From Dehalococcoidia bacterium (lineage in GTDB: Bacteria > Chloroflexota > Dehalococcoidia > Lucifugimonadales > UBA3495), in assembly GCA_022827095.1 (NCBI GenBank), contig JAJDTP010000024.1:1-60446 (forward strand): 60,446 bases of DNA, written 5' to 3'. The notes under the pieces are model-generated. The model was not told where the DNA came from. It made no database searches and worked only from the letters and a program-made list of their open reading frames with translations. Positions 25,616 through 34,427 of this stretch are shown here, one piece after another (positions within the stretch are counted from its first letter, which is position 1; each line of letters starts with the position of its first letter). Position numbers and translations under genes: made by a program.

Positions 25616-25781
25616 CGCTCCTGCTGTTGCGGGCCGACCCCAACCCATCCTTTGCCCTGATACCGGTCTCTTTCCCCGGTGTTGCCCTGTGCGAACGGTT
25701 ATACTGGCAAGGCGGATCGCGATATCGAAGGGTGAATCACGCTTCGGCTGAACAGGCGAACCTGACGGAGGAACACAACTA

Positions 25782-26915
25782 ATGCACTGTGGAGTGATGG
25801 TCACCGGCTACAATCAGGGCGACTGGCCGCGCCTGATGGCGGAAGACTACGACCGGCCGCCGGACAGGCCCGACGCCAGCAACATGGACGACACCCTCTA
25901 CATGGGGGAACTGGTCGAGCCGCTGGGGTTCGATTCCATTTGGGCCACGGAGCACTACGGTTCCGCCTACTCCATGCAGCCCAACCCGTTGCAGTACCTG
26001 GCCTACTGGGCCGGGCGCACCAACCGGGTGGATGTGGGCACGGCGGTGGTCGTGGCGCCGTGGTGGAACCCGGTGCGATTGGCCTCCGAGCTTTCCATGC
26101 TGGACATCCTGCTGAAGGGCCGGCGCCTCCACCTGGGAATTGGCCGGGGCATCGCGCCCCACGAATACGCGTCGCTGGGCTACCCCATTGGCGAGTCGCA
26201 CAAGTATTTCTACGACGTGATCAACGCCATCAAGGCGGCCGACGGCGCGGAGCGTTTCGAGTTCCAGGGCGAAGTCTACGACATCCCACCCACCACGATC
26301 CGGCCTCAGGCGCGCCATAAGGGCGAACTGACCCGGGACATCAAGGTGGCGTTCACCACCGAGGCGTCGGCGCGAATGGCCGCCGAAAACGGCCTGGGCC
26401 AGATGTTCGTCGCCGGAGACGATGTCGACGAGATGGTCGCCAAGGTGCGTCGGTTCAACCGGATCCGGAAGGAACTGGCCCTGCCCCCGGACCAGCCCAC
26501 TACGCTGCTGTGGATGTACTGCGCCGAATCCCACGAGGAAGCCGAGGAGGGTTGGATTTACTTTCACAACCAGCTCATGGCGGCGCAGCACCACTACTTC
26601 GAGTGGAACAACCCGGGCTACGAGGGCATAAGCGGTTACGAGGAATACCTGACGCGCCAGCAGGCCGATGTGGGCACCGCCGACGCCAGCTTCAACGCTC
26701 GACGGGCAACCCAGCCCATCGGCACGCCGGACGAGATCATCGAAAAGATCAGGAACCTCCAGTGGACCATCAGCCTGGAGAAGGTCGTAATCCACATGTT
26801 CTACGGCGGCATGCCCCGGGACAAGGCGGAAAAGAGCCTGAAACTCTTCGCCGAGAAGGTCCTCCCTGCCGTGCAGGCCATGCCCACTCCGATCAACCCG
26901 GCGTCCCTGGAATAA
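25782..26915 (+). CDS. LLM-class flavin-dependent oxidoreductase
   Basis: Bacterial-luciferase-like TIM-barrel oxidoreductase of 377 residues (FMN or F420). Typical segments are the N-terminal EPLGFDSIWATEHYGSAY, NRVDVGTAVVVAPWWNPVRLA, GRRLHLGIGRGIAPHEY and C-terminal IGTPDEIIEKIRNLQW. One of three members in this window (others at 44838-45890 and 50634-51596). Start behind ACGGAGGAA. It is followed after 51 bases by a Gfo/Idh/MocA gene, probably in one transcript. Confidence 0.88.
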   Translation: MHCGVMVTGYNQGDWPRLMAEDYDRPPDRPDASNMDDTLYMGELVEPLGFDSIWATEHYGSAYSMQPNPLQYLAYWAGRTNRVDVGTAVVVAPWWNPVRLASELSMLDILLKGRRLHLGIGRGIAPHEYASLGYPIGESHKYFYDVINAIKAADGAERFEFQGEVYDIPPTTIRPQARHKGELTRDIKVAFTTEASARMAAENGLGQMFVAGDDVDEMVAKVRRFNRIRKELALPPDQPTTLLWMYCAESHEEAEEGWIYFHNQLMAAQHHYFEWNNPGYEGISGYEEYLTRQQADVGTADASFNARRATQPIGTPDEIIEKIRNLQWTISLEKVVIHMFYGGMPRDKAEKSLKLFAEKVLPAVQAMPTPINPASLE

Positions 26916-26966
26916 CCGCACTCTCCCAGGCCGTACCACAGCGATCATCACGCAGGAGCATCAGCC

Positions 26967-28064
26967 ATGGCAGACAAAATTCGCCTTGGGTTCGTCGGAG
27001 CCAACGTCAACTCGACGTGGGCGGGCCAATCACACTTCCCGGCCCTGCTGGCCAGTCCCGACGTGGAGTTCACCGCGGTGTGCACCACCAGGCCGGAGAG
27101 CGCAGAAGAGGCTCGGCAGGCCTTCGGGGCGAAGCTGGCCTTCCATGACTTTCGGGAAATGGCGGCGTCGCCGGAGATCGACGCGGTGGCCGTGGTGGTG
27201 CGCGTGCCGTCCCACTACGAGCCGACCAGGGCTGCCATCGAGGCCGGCAAGCACGTCCTCACCGAGTGGCCCCTGGGTCGCACCACCGTCGAGGCCGAGG
27301 AGTTGACGGCCCTGGCCCATGCCCGTGGCGTGCAGACCGCCGTCGGCCTCCAATCCCGCGTCAGCCCCGCGCTGATGTACGTCAAGGATCTGATCGACAC
27401 CGGCTACGTGGGCGAGGTGATGACCTGCACCGTCACCACGTTCCGCGACGGGCCCGTGAACCGCCAGTCCGGCGGCACCTGGCAGCGCGACCCCGCCATG
27501 GGCGCGAACACCCTGACCATTGCCACTGGCCACGTCATCGACGCCCTGCGCTTCGTGCTTGGGGACTTCAAGCGCGTGGCCTGCATGGTGACCAACCAAG
27601 TTGGCCAATGGTACGAGACGGATACCCAGCAATACGTTGACGTGCATTCTCCGGATAACGTGCGCGTGTCCGGCGAGTTGGAGCGCGGCGCGGCGGCGGC
27701 GGTTCACGTCGGGGCCGTGCCCTGGGCCGGCAGCGGCTACCGCATGGAAATCTACGGCCGCGAGGGCACGCTCATCGTCACCGGCAGCGTGTCATCCCAG
27801 CGCGGTGAGATGCTGCGGATACAGGGCGCGCAGGGCGGCCACCAGTTGCAGGACCTGACCATACCCCAACAGTTCATCTACGTGCCGGACGATTTCCCCA
27901 AGGGTGACCCGTTCAATGTGGGGCAGTTGTATGCCCTGTTTGCTGAGGCGATCCGCACGGGTCAGGCGAGCCTCCCAACGTTTGACACAGCGGTTGGGCT
28001 TCACCGCTTCCTGGACACAGTCAAGGAGGCGTCTGATACGGGCCGGGAGTTGCCGGTCGAATGA
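26967..28064 (+). CDS. Gfo/Idh/MocA-family oxidoreductase
   Basis: NAD(P)-dependent oxidoreductase of 365 residues. A Rossmann domain (RLGFVGANVNSTWAGQ) is followed by the substrate domain with WQRDPAMGANTLTIATGHVI. The family's EKP signature reads TEWPLGRTT, with Trp in place of the Lys that usually contacts cofactor and substrate, as in Gal80-like members. It is clearly paralogous to 39762-40856, sharing MADKIRLG, the AVCTTR-ESAEE block, EWPLGRTT and SDTGRE at the end. Confidence 0.85.
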   Translation: MADKIRLGFVGANVNSTWAGQSHFPALLASPDVEFTAVCTTRPESAEEARQAFGAKLAFHDFREMAASPEIDAVAVVVRVPSHYEPTRAAIEAGKHVLTEWPLGRTTVEAEELTALAHARGVQTAVGLQSRVSPALMYVKDLIDTGYVGEVMTCTVTTFRDGPVNRQSGGTWQRDPAMGANTLTIATGHVIDALRFVLGDFKRVACMVTNQVGQWYETDTQQYVDVHSPDNVRVSGELERGAAAAVHVGAVPWAGSGYRMEIYGREGTLIVTGSVSSQRGEMLRIQGAQGGHQLQDLTIPQQFIYVPDDFPKGDPFNVGQLYALFAEAIRTGQASLPTFDTAVGLHRFLDTVKEASDTGRELPVE

Positions 28065-28557
28065 GGGCCCGGCCCAGAGAGTAGGTCACCTGTCGGCGCC
28101 TGACTCCGCATGGAGGCTGGCGTTTCCGGTGCGTTGACTCGCACGACATCGCTGCAATCACGGTTAACGGATCCCCGGTCTGTCGTCGCGAGCGGCAGGG
28201 CGATATCGCTCCCGTGACCGGGTTTGCTGTCCATCCGCGATAGCCGCGCTTCGCTCGCAACGACAGTTCCAGCGAGACTGGTTGCACGTGAGGCTCGCCA
28301 ATCCTCAGCGCCCTGAGCAAGGCGACTGGTACGGGCAAAAGCCGCCGGCAGGAGAATACCCGCCGCCTGGATCCGGGCGACGGGCGCTATAGAAGCCGGC
28401 CTATCGGTCGGCGCGCGGGATGATAACCGGCATTAGGCTGGTTGACAAATTGCAGATGCGAGCAGTGAAACGGCTTCCAGGCGCACGTTGCCGGCATTGT
28501 TTGACCGTTTGGTGGCCGGCATTGGTCGCCGGCAGGCGCGGCAGCGGCACTCTTTCG
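28065..28557. other. Intergenic region with a degenerate repeat core
   Basis: No gene is seen. A worn copy of the palindromic core lies at about 28181-28266 (TGTCGTCGCGAGCGGC ... GCTTCGCTCGCAACGACAG), followed by GGTTGCACGTGAGG, which resembles a family B end. Nearer 28430-28540 there are several CCGGCATT/GCCGGC repeats that may form a terminator between the convergent genes, but no clear stem with a T-run was found. Confidence 0.4.
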
Positions 28558-29559
28558 TCAGATACCCAGCAGAGCCTCGAGATTTCGCCAGGAAATCTTT
28601 TCCTTCTCCTCTTGCGATAGCCTTTCCAGGCCTTCCAGCCACCCGCCCGGCGAGGGGTCCCAGCCCACGAAGGGCCAGTCGCTGCCGATTACGACGCGGT
28701 CTATGCCCACGCTATCGATTAGGAAACGGAGCCCGGCCTCGCTGCTGGTGAGGAAATCGTAATAGATCTGTTTCTGGTACGCGCTGGGCGGCTTGAGGAT
28801 CTTGGCCCTGGCCTCGGAGCGCACCTGCCAGCCATGGTCGAGGCGACCCATGCCGAAGCACGCGCCGCCACCGCCGTGGGCCACGCAGACTCTCAGGTTG
28901 GGGCACTCGTCGAGGACGCCGCTATGGATCAGCGTCGCCACCAGGAGGGCGTCTTCAAGAACAACGCCGACGCTGTTGGGGATGCCGTACCGCAGCGTTC
29001 GCTCCGCGGCCATGATGTTATCCTGTGGCTGCGGGTGGAAGAACAGCAGGGCATCGAGTTCCTCGGCCGCCTTGAACAGGGGCAGGAAGTGCGGCTCGTC
29101 CCAGTTCTGGCCGTTGACCACCATGTCGAGTTCGGCGCCCTTGAGGCCCAGGACCTCCACGGCCCTTTCCAGCTCGATGATCGCGGCATCGACGTCGCCG
29201 ATGGGGAGCGTGGCGAGGCCGGCGAACCGGTCGGGCCACTTTTTTGTCATGCCCGCGATCTCGTCGTTGACCTCCTGCGACGCTTTGATCGCCGCCGCAG
29301 TCTCCCAGTGGTACGGGAACAGCGGCGTGTGGATGGACACCACCTGCACGTCGGTGCCCTCGGCGTCCATGTCCGCCAGCCGTTCCTCCGGTGTGTACCG
29401 GATCTTGGGCGAGTTGATCAGGATGCGCTTGCCGTTGCCCACGATGAACTCAAGATCGCCTTGGACCTCGTGCCGCATCCCATGCCAGTCCTCGCCGTTG
29501 GCAAAGGCTTTCCAGAGGATCTGCGGCGCCAGGTGGGTGTGAACGTCGATGTGTCTCAC
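28558..29559 (-). CDS. Amidohydrolase-superfamily protein, ACMSD-like
   Basis: Metal-dependent TIM-barrel enzyme of 333 residues. Metal ligands are visible in RHIDVHTHLAP (His-x-His near 6-8), ALLFFHPQPQD, VCVAHGGGGACFGMGRLDHG and IGSDWPFVGWDP. This set is typical of the amidohydrolase_2 group (aminocarboxymuconate-semialdehyde, gamma-resorcylate and other decarboxylases). GTG start behind GGAGGA. It is followed on the same strand by nothing of the same operon and preceded by a similar gene 52 bases upstream; the pair are paralogues. Confidence 0.87.
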   Translation of the reverse strand: MRHIDVHTHLAPQILWKAFANGEDWHGMRHEVQGDLEFIVGNGKRILINSPKIRYTPEERLADMDAEGTDVQVVSIHTPLFPYHWETAAAIKASQEVNDEIAGMTKKWPDRFAGLATLPIGDVDAAIIELERAVEVLGLKGAELDMVVNGQNWDEPHFLPLFKAAEELDALLFFHPQPQDNIMAAERTLRYGIPNSVGVVLEDALLVATLIHSGVLDECPNLRVCVAHGGGGACFGMGRLDHGWQVRSEARAKILKPPSAYQKQIYYDFLTSSEAGLRFLIDSVGIDRVVIGSDWPFVGWDPSPGGWLEGLERLSQEEKEKISWRNLEALLGI

Positions 29560-29611
29560 GGGTTGTCCTCCGGAACACGGGCTTGCGGGATGCGGGACGG
29601 GCAGCCGGCGG

Positions 29612-30607
29612 TCAGATGCCCAGCAGAGTCTCGAGGTTCTTCCACAGGATGGCGTCCTTCTCGTCCTGGGTCAGGCTGTCCATGGCCAGGATCCACGAGA
29701 CGGGCCAGTCCTGGGCCATGTCGTAGGGCCAGTCGGTGCCGAACACCACCCGGTCGATGCCCACCGCGTCGATCAGGAACCGCAGGGACTGCTCGGTGTA
29801 CACGATGCAGTCGTAGTAGAATCGGCTCAGGTACCGGCTGGGCGGGTTCGCCGCCAACCGTTGGGACTCTGGGGTCCGCTCCCAGCCCCGGTCCATGCGT
29901 CCCGCGCCGTAGCAGGCGTAGCCGCCGCCGTGAGACAGGCAGATGCGCAGGTCTGGGCAGGCGTCCATGACGCCGCCCATCACCAGCGATGCGAAGGTCA
30001 GCGTGCGGTCGGCCAGGTTGCCCACCGAGTTGGGCAGGTGATACCGCTTGATGCGCGCGTCGACGATGGTGTCGCCCGACTGGTGGAACAGGATGACCGC
30101 GCCCAGCTGCTCGGCGGCCTTCCAGAAGGGCATGAACTCCGGCTCGTCCAGCAGCTTGCCGTTGATCTTGTCGTCGATCATGGCGCCCTTGAACGCGTGG
30201 TTGACCATGACCCGTTCCAGCTCGGCGATGGCAGCGGGGACGTCCTGCATGGGCAGCGTGGCCAGGCCGGAGAACCGGTCCGGCCAGGACTGCATCATCT
30301 GGTTGATCTCGTCGTTGCACTCCCGCGAGGTGGCAACGGTCACGACGGTGTCCATGTCGTAGTTATAGAACCCGCCGAAGGGCGAGACCACGTGCACGTC
30401 GACACCCAGCGAGTCCATGTCGGCCAGGCGCTGCTCCGGCGTCCAGCTGGCCTTGGGCGGCAGTTGACCGCGGGCGCTGCCCGACACCAGGACGGGCCGT
30501 CCCATGGCGTTGGTCTCGCGCCGGAGGGTGTGCCAGTCGCCGCCGTTTTCCGTGGCGCGCCAGAAGCACTGCGGCGTCAGGTGGGCGTGGATGTCGATGC
30601 TGCGCAT
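29612..30607 (-). CDS. Amidohydrolase-superfamily protein, ACMSD-like (paralogue)
   Basis: Protein of 331 residues with the same motifs as its downstream neighbour: RSIDIHAHLTPQCFWRA, AVILFHQSGDT, ICLSHGGGYACYGAGRMDRG and FGTDWPYDMAQDWP, and the same C-terminal LWKNLETLLGI. A decarboxylase or C-C hydrolase of aromatic ring-cleavage products is the likeliest class. The ATG follows AGGAGA. The two copies diverge enough that different substrates are plausible. Confidence 0.87.
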   Translation of the reverse strand: MRSIDIHAHLTPQCFWRATENGGDWHTLRRETNAMGRPVLVSGSARGQLPPKASWTPEQRLADMDSLGVDVHVVSPFGGFYNYDMDTVVTVATSRECNDEINQMMQSWPDRFSGLATLPMQDVPAAIAELERVMVNHAFKGAMIDDKINGKLLDEPEFMPFWKAAEQLGAVILFHQSGDTIVDARIKRYHLPNSVGNLADRTLTFASLVMGGVMDACPDLRICLSHGGGYACYGAGRMDRGWERTPESQRLAANPPSRYLSRFYYDCIVYTEQSLRFLIDAVGIDRVVFGTDWPYDMAQDWPVSWILAMDSLTQDEKDAILWKNLETLLGI

Positions 30608-30643
30608 GTTCGTCTCCTGCTGGCGTAGGTTCCAACGAACCTG

Positions 30644-32011
30644 TTAGCTTGGTACCGGAGACGAGCGCCCGGTCAGCACCTCGCTCCGTCTGGACCAAGA
30701 CAGGTCCACGATGTGGTCCACCGCGTCACCCGGCAACTGATGATGTTCCTTCACCCACGCAATTTCATCAGCCAGGGTGATCCCGAATATTCCAGGGTCA
30801 TCGGAGGCAATGACAAATGGGGCATCGTCGGCAATGAACCGCTTCACCGGATGATGCTCAGGGCAGGCGATTCCGCCGATTCGCCGGTTGGACGTGGGAC
30901 ACACTTCGATCACGGCGCCCAAATCCCGAACGCATCGGATGGCGAGCTCCTGGCGTTGCCGCAACTCGTCGAGTTTCGCGTCGTCGTATTCCATCGTGAT
31001 CCGGTGGTTGATCGGCAAAGCGCTGATGCTCTCCAGCTCATCGGTGGCGGTGGTCAGGTCCACAGGGACGCCGAATTCGGCCAGCCCTTTCCGATGTCTC
31101 AAATCATACCGCAATTGATCCATGCGCTCCGCAACGCTTTCCGACCGGGTGTGCCCGCCGTACTGCTCCGGGTCAACTCCGAGCGCGATGGCATGGCCCA
31201 GGCGATGGGCGCCGAGTTCCGCAGCTTCGTGCACCCAGCGAACGGCGCTCTCCAGAGACTTGTCGTTGAAGCTCTCTCCAACGTGATACAGGATGGCCAA
31301 CGCCCGCTCCGGATACCGGCGGTTGAAATCCTTAACCTCGTTGAACAACTCGCGCTGGTCCTTGGGAGGATAACCCTCTTCCAGATAGCAGAAGTCAATC
31401 CCGGTCAGCAGGTGTCCCAGCGGACCCAGCGCAGCCTCCCGGACCAGTTCCCAGTTCGGCCAGGGATTGTCCCTCGGGAGGCTGATGGCGAGACGCGCCT
31501 GTATGTCGGAGACCTCGTATTCACCGTAGGACCGCAGCATGGCGAGAATAAATTCGCTCGACTGGGCGCGCGTGAATTCCGGGCGAAGGTTCATCCTCTG
31601 CTCAATGTATCCAATATTCTGGCGACGCTGCCGGGCGATGATCTTATGGATGAACGTGCACACCTGATTGACGAGCGCCGGGAACGCGACTTTGCCCCTT
31701 GAGAACCCGGCCCAATCGCTGCCATGGTTCAGCATGTCGTACTTTGCCTGGAACCTGTCGAAGTTGCCGGCATGGTCGTCGCCGAAAACGAACAGCCGGT
31801 CAAATTCGTCCTTGCCCCCGGCGACTCCCCGGCGGCATCTCTCCAGGATGTTCGTGATGCGAGGGGACACACCGTAGACCCGGTGGTAATTGCTCTCGTA
31901 TCTGGTCCAATCCACCTCGCGATCTTTGAGAAACTCCAGAAAGTCCGCAGGGTGGATGCACCCGTACAGGTGCGTATGGAGGTCCGCCAGTTTTCTGCGG
32001 CGCTTGTTCAT
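30644..32011 (-). CDS. Adenosine-deaminase-like protein
   Basis: Zinc hydrolase of 455 residues in the adenosine deaminase family. All ligand motifs are present: LADLHTHLYGC (HxH near 12-14), ILYHVGESFN (His and the catalytic Glu), HRLGHAIALGV, VIEVCPTSNRRI and VIASDDPGIFGITL (Asp pair). It is about 100 residues longer than bacterial Add, with extra helices at 85-215, so nucleoside specificity is uncertain. ATG at 32011 preferred; TTG at 32017 possible. It sits between amidohydrolases and a deacetylase, suggesting a nitrogen-salvage or purine-breakdown role. Confidence 0.75.
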   Translation of the reverse strand: MNKRRRKLADLHTHLYGCIHPADFLEFLKDREVDWTRYESNYHRVYGVSPRITNILERCRRGVAGGKDEFDRLFVFGDDHAGNFDRFQAKYDMLNHGSDWAGFSRGKVAFPALVNQVCTFIHKIIARQRRQNIGYIEQRMNLRPEFTRAQSSEFILAMLRSYGEYEVSDIQARLAISLPRDNPWPNWELVREAALGPLGHLLTGIDFCYLEEGYPPKDQRELFNEVKDFNRRYPERALAILYHVGESFNDKSLESAVRWVHEAAELGAHRLGHAIALGVDPEQYGGHTRSESVAERMDQLRYDLRHRKGLAEFGVPVDLTTATDELESISALPINHRITMEYDDAKLDELRQRQELAIRCVRDLGAVIEVCPTSNRRIGGIACPEHHPVKRFIADDAPFVIASDDPGIFGITLADEIAWVKEHHQLPGDAVDHIVDLSWSRRSEVLTGRSSPVPS

Positions 32012-32059
32012 CTGCAAGGTACCGGCGCGGTTGGCTGCGTGCCCGGTCTGACCGGCGGT

Positions 32060-32941
32060 TCAGCGCCGGGGGCACCGCGCCAGGAAGTCGTCGGCGATTT
32101 CCTCGAAGGTCACGAACCGCACGCCGTCGTGGGAGCGGATGTACTCGATGATGCGCTCCAGCATCAGCAGCACCTGCGGGCGGCCGCTGACGTCCGGGTG
32201 GATGGTAATCGGGAAGACCGCGTCATCGTACTCCCGGTACACCCAGTCGAACTGGTCCCGCCACATTTCCTCGATGTCCCGGGGATTGACGAAGCCGTGG
32301 CTGTTGGGCGACTTCTTGATGAACATCATCGGGGGCAGGTCGTCCAGGTACCAGTTGGCGGGTATCTCCACCAGGTTGGTCTCCTGGCCACGCTCCAGGG
32401 CGTGCATCCAGTAATCGGCCGGCATGGCGAAGTCGATCTTGGTCCACTTGTCGCCGACACGGACGTAGTAGCACTCGAAGTCCTTGTGCATCAGGCTGTG
32501 GTCGTACTTGATGCCGTGCTTCAGCAACAGCTCGTTGGTCACGTGGCTGAACTCCCACCACGGCGCGACGTAGCCCCGGGGCCGCTTTCCCGAAAGCTCG
32601 GTGATGAGGTCGATGCAGCGGAGCAGCACCGCCTCCTCCTGCTCCGGCGACATGGAGATGGGGTTCTCGTGGGAGTACCCGTGCATGCCGATCTCGTGTC
32701 CCTGCTCCACGATCATGCGGCACTCGTCGGGGAATGTCTCGATGGAGTGGCCCGGGATGAACCAGCTGGTCTTGATGCCTAGGCGGTCGAAGAGCTTCAG
32801 CAGCCGAGGGGTGCCGACCTCGCCGGCGAACAAGCCCCGGGAGATGTCGTCCGGCGAGTCCTCGCCCCCGTAGGACCCCAACCAACCGCCCACGGCGTCC
32901 AGGTCAACTCCAATGGCGCACAGGATTTGTTTATCGGGCAT
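32060..32941 (-). CDS. Polysaccharide deacetylase family protein
   Basis: NodB-homology hydrolase of 293 residues with a canonical metal site: catalytic Asp in [10 protein letters not shown], metal His pair in [14 protein letters not shown] (HxxxH), [16 protein letters not shown], and C-terminal [13 protein letters not shown]. It has no signal peptide, so it acts in the cytosol and probably on a small amide or imide as in the PuuE group. Ribosome site GAGGAG. It starts the run of minus-strand hydrolases 28558-32941. Confidence 0.85.
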   Translation of the reverse strand: MPDKQILCAIGVDLDAVGGWLGSYGGEDSPDDISRGLFAGEVGTPRLLKLFDRLGIKTSWFIPGHSIETFPDECRMIVEQGHEIGMHGYSHENPISMSPEQEEAVLLRCIDLITELSGKRPRGYVAPWWEFSHVTNELLLKHGIKYDHSLMHKDFECYYVRVGDKWTKIDFAMPADYWMHALERGQETNLVEIPANWYLDDLPPMMFIKKSPNSHGFVNPRDIEEMWRDQFDWVYREYDDAVFPITIHPDVSGRPQVLLMLERIIEYIRSHDGVRFVTFEEIADDFLARCPRR

Positions 32942-33022
32942 GACGCTAATCTCCTCGGTAGGGCGTGCTCACGGTACGAAGACGTGGCGCGTATAGTACC
33001 CGAAACCGAGCCAGTTGATACA

Positions 33023-33056
33023 ACAAAAATTGGGGGCGACCGCCGGTCGCCCCCAA
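33023..33056 (-). terminator. Rho-independent terminator
   Basis: On the minus strand TTGGGGGCGACC and GGTCGCCCCCAA form a perfect 12-bp stem (33030-33056) with a short loop, followed by ATTTTTG. It lies directly downstream of the coiled-coil gene and is the clearest terminator in the window. Confidence 0.85.
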
Positions 33057-33080
33057 GAATTTCATCCGCCAGGAAGCCGG

Positions 33081-33764
33081 TTATTCTCTAGCCGGACCCC
33101 CACTCTCCTGTGTGACCGGAACTGCAGGCTCTGACGTTTGCGGCGGCGGAGCCGGCCGACGCGCCGGTTGCGGACGGGTGGCCTCGGCCTCCGCGGCGAG
33201 CTTGGCCATGATGAGCGTGCTCAGCTCACCGCGCATGGGGTCGGCGTTGAGGTTGCACCCGGCGAAGACCTCGAATCCCGGCGACAGCTCGTCGATCATG
33301 CGGCGGACGCGGGTGTTGCCGTGGCGGGATGCCACCAGCATCTTGATGGACTGGGCGTCGCGCTGGATGGGACCGTCCTGCTCCTCCTCGTGCTCCTCCA
33401 TCGCCCGGTCAAGCTCGTCCTCGTAGTCCATGCGGTCAACGACGCTCAGCGCTGCGGTGGCCTCGCGGCGGAAGGTATCGACCTCGCGCAGGGTCCGGGC
33501 CAACTGGTTCACCAGGTTGGCCGCGTTTGCGATCAAATCGGGCAGTTCATGTTGGGCTTCCGCAGCCAGGGACAGGGCGAGGCGGGCGTTTTCGGTTGCT
33601 TCCTTGCGATGGTTCTCCCGCTCTTCGATGCGCTGAAGCAGGCTGACCTGTTCCCGCAGGGTGGGCGCCTCGGATGCCAGCGTCTCCAGGCGTTCCATGT
33701 AGCTGGCGGCCTCTTCGGCTTTGCGCAGGCGCTGGGCCAATTCGTGTGCGCGTTCTTCTGGCAT
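33081..33764 (-). CDS. Coiled-coil protein of unknown function
   Basis: Cytosolic protein of 227 residues. Residues 1-125 are heptad-rich coiled coil (LAQRLRKAEEAASYMERLE and on). An acidic segment with DELDRAMEEHEEEQDG follows, then a conserved-looking globular patch SIKMLVASRHGNTRVRRMID, and a Pro/Ala-rich tail (about 195-227). No enzymatic motif is seen. It is monocistronic with its own strong terminator. Not recognised. Confidence 0.7.
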   Translation of the reverse strand: MPEERAHELAQRLRKAEEAASYMERLETLASEAPTLREQVSLLQRIEERENHRKEATENARLALSLAAEAQHELPDLIANAANLVNQLARTLREVDTFRREATAALSVVDRMDYEDELDRAMEEHEEEQDGPIQRDAQSIKMLVASRHGNTRVRRMIDELSPGFEVFAGCNLNADPMRGELSTLIMAKLAAEAEATRPQPARRPAPPPQTSEPAVPVTQESGGPARE

Positions 33765-34018
33765 GGTTGGTTTCTACCTCTACCCATGGGCTCCGAATGT
33801 CGAGCCGGTGACATTAGAATTGGCCCGGGGCGGCAGCGAGTTGTGCGAAGCAACGGGCGAGAGGCTGCCGTTCCCGGTGACAGGTTCGTTATAGCAAAGG
33901 GCAAGCCGACGGTGAGCCGTGCATTGTTGACGTGTTTGCGGGAATTTTGAAAAATCGGCCGGTATCGCTCGATCGGATGCTGATTATCGATATTTTTGAA
34001 TTGGGTCGCCGTAAGGGG

Positions 34019-34045
34019 TTGACAAGTATCTCCATATCGTATAAT
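34019..34045 (+). promoter_or_regulatory. Consensus sigma-70 promoter of the stress-protein leader
   Basis: TTGACA at 34019-34024 and TATAAT at 34040-34045 both match the consensus exactly. The spacer is only 15 bases, shorter than ideal. It is the strongest promoter match noticed in the window and lies about 380 bases upstream of the universal stress protein gene. Confidence 0.6.
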
Positions 34046-34054
34046 CTGTATTCA

Positions 34055-34310
34055 GGGTGCCGGGGTTGGAGTCGGAAACCCCGCCCGCCACAGCCCGACG
34101 GAAAAACCGTCGTCATCACAGGAGGTAGAAAGTGGTTTCTCTGATCACGAGGCACCACCAATGGCATTTCCCGTGTCAGGTCCCTGTCGGTGGCGTAGCG
34201 GCGATCCGATAGTCGCACCGACTGACAGGGACGAGAGACAGGGTCGGGGGCATTGAGGCCCCGGGCGCGCGAAGGCTAGGATCGGCAACGGTCCTGGCCT
34301 CGTCTTTTGC
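34055..34310 (+). promoter_or_regulatory. Structured leader with terminator-like hairpin before the Usp gene
   Basis: The transcript would contain a GACGG-AAAAA-CCGTC hairpin, a small open frame with a perfect AGGAGGT site (34132-34212), and a long imperfect stem formed by GTCCCTGTC near 34178 and GACAGGGAC near 34224. An 11-bp stem AGGCTAGGATC/GGTCCTGGCCT (34273-34300) is then followed by CGTCTTTT. This arrangement suggests attenuation or an independent small RNA or peptide gene. No known RNA family was recognised. Confidence 0.4.
34132..34212 (+). CDS. Possible 26-residue leader peptide
   Basis: A GTG start 6 bases after a perfect AGGAGGT, giving 26 codons (GTG GTT TCT CTG ... CGA, TAG). 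The peptide is rich in His, Arg and Trp near its start (TRHHQWHFPC). The frame runs into the 5' arm of the downstream stem, so translating it could change folding. Without homologues it could be chance, but the ribosome site is better than for most genes here. Confidence 0.35.
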   Translation: MVSLITRHHQWHFPCQVPVGGVAAIR

Positions 34311-34427
34311 GGCGGTCCGTTCCCCGGTTTGCCTTCCGAGCCACACCTTGAAACCCGGATCCGATGCGGCAAATGATAAAATGCCGACAGGTTCAGCCTC
34401 CCGTCGATAAATGGAGACCCCGCGATA

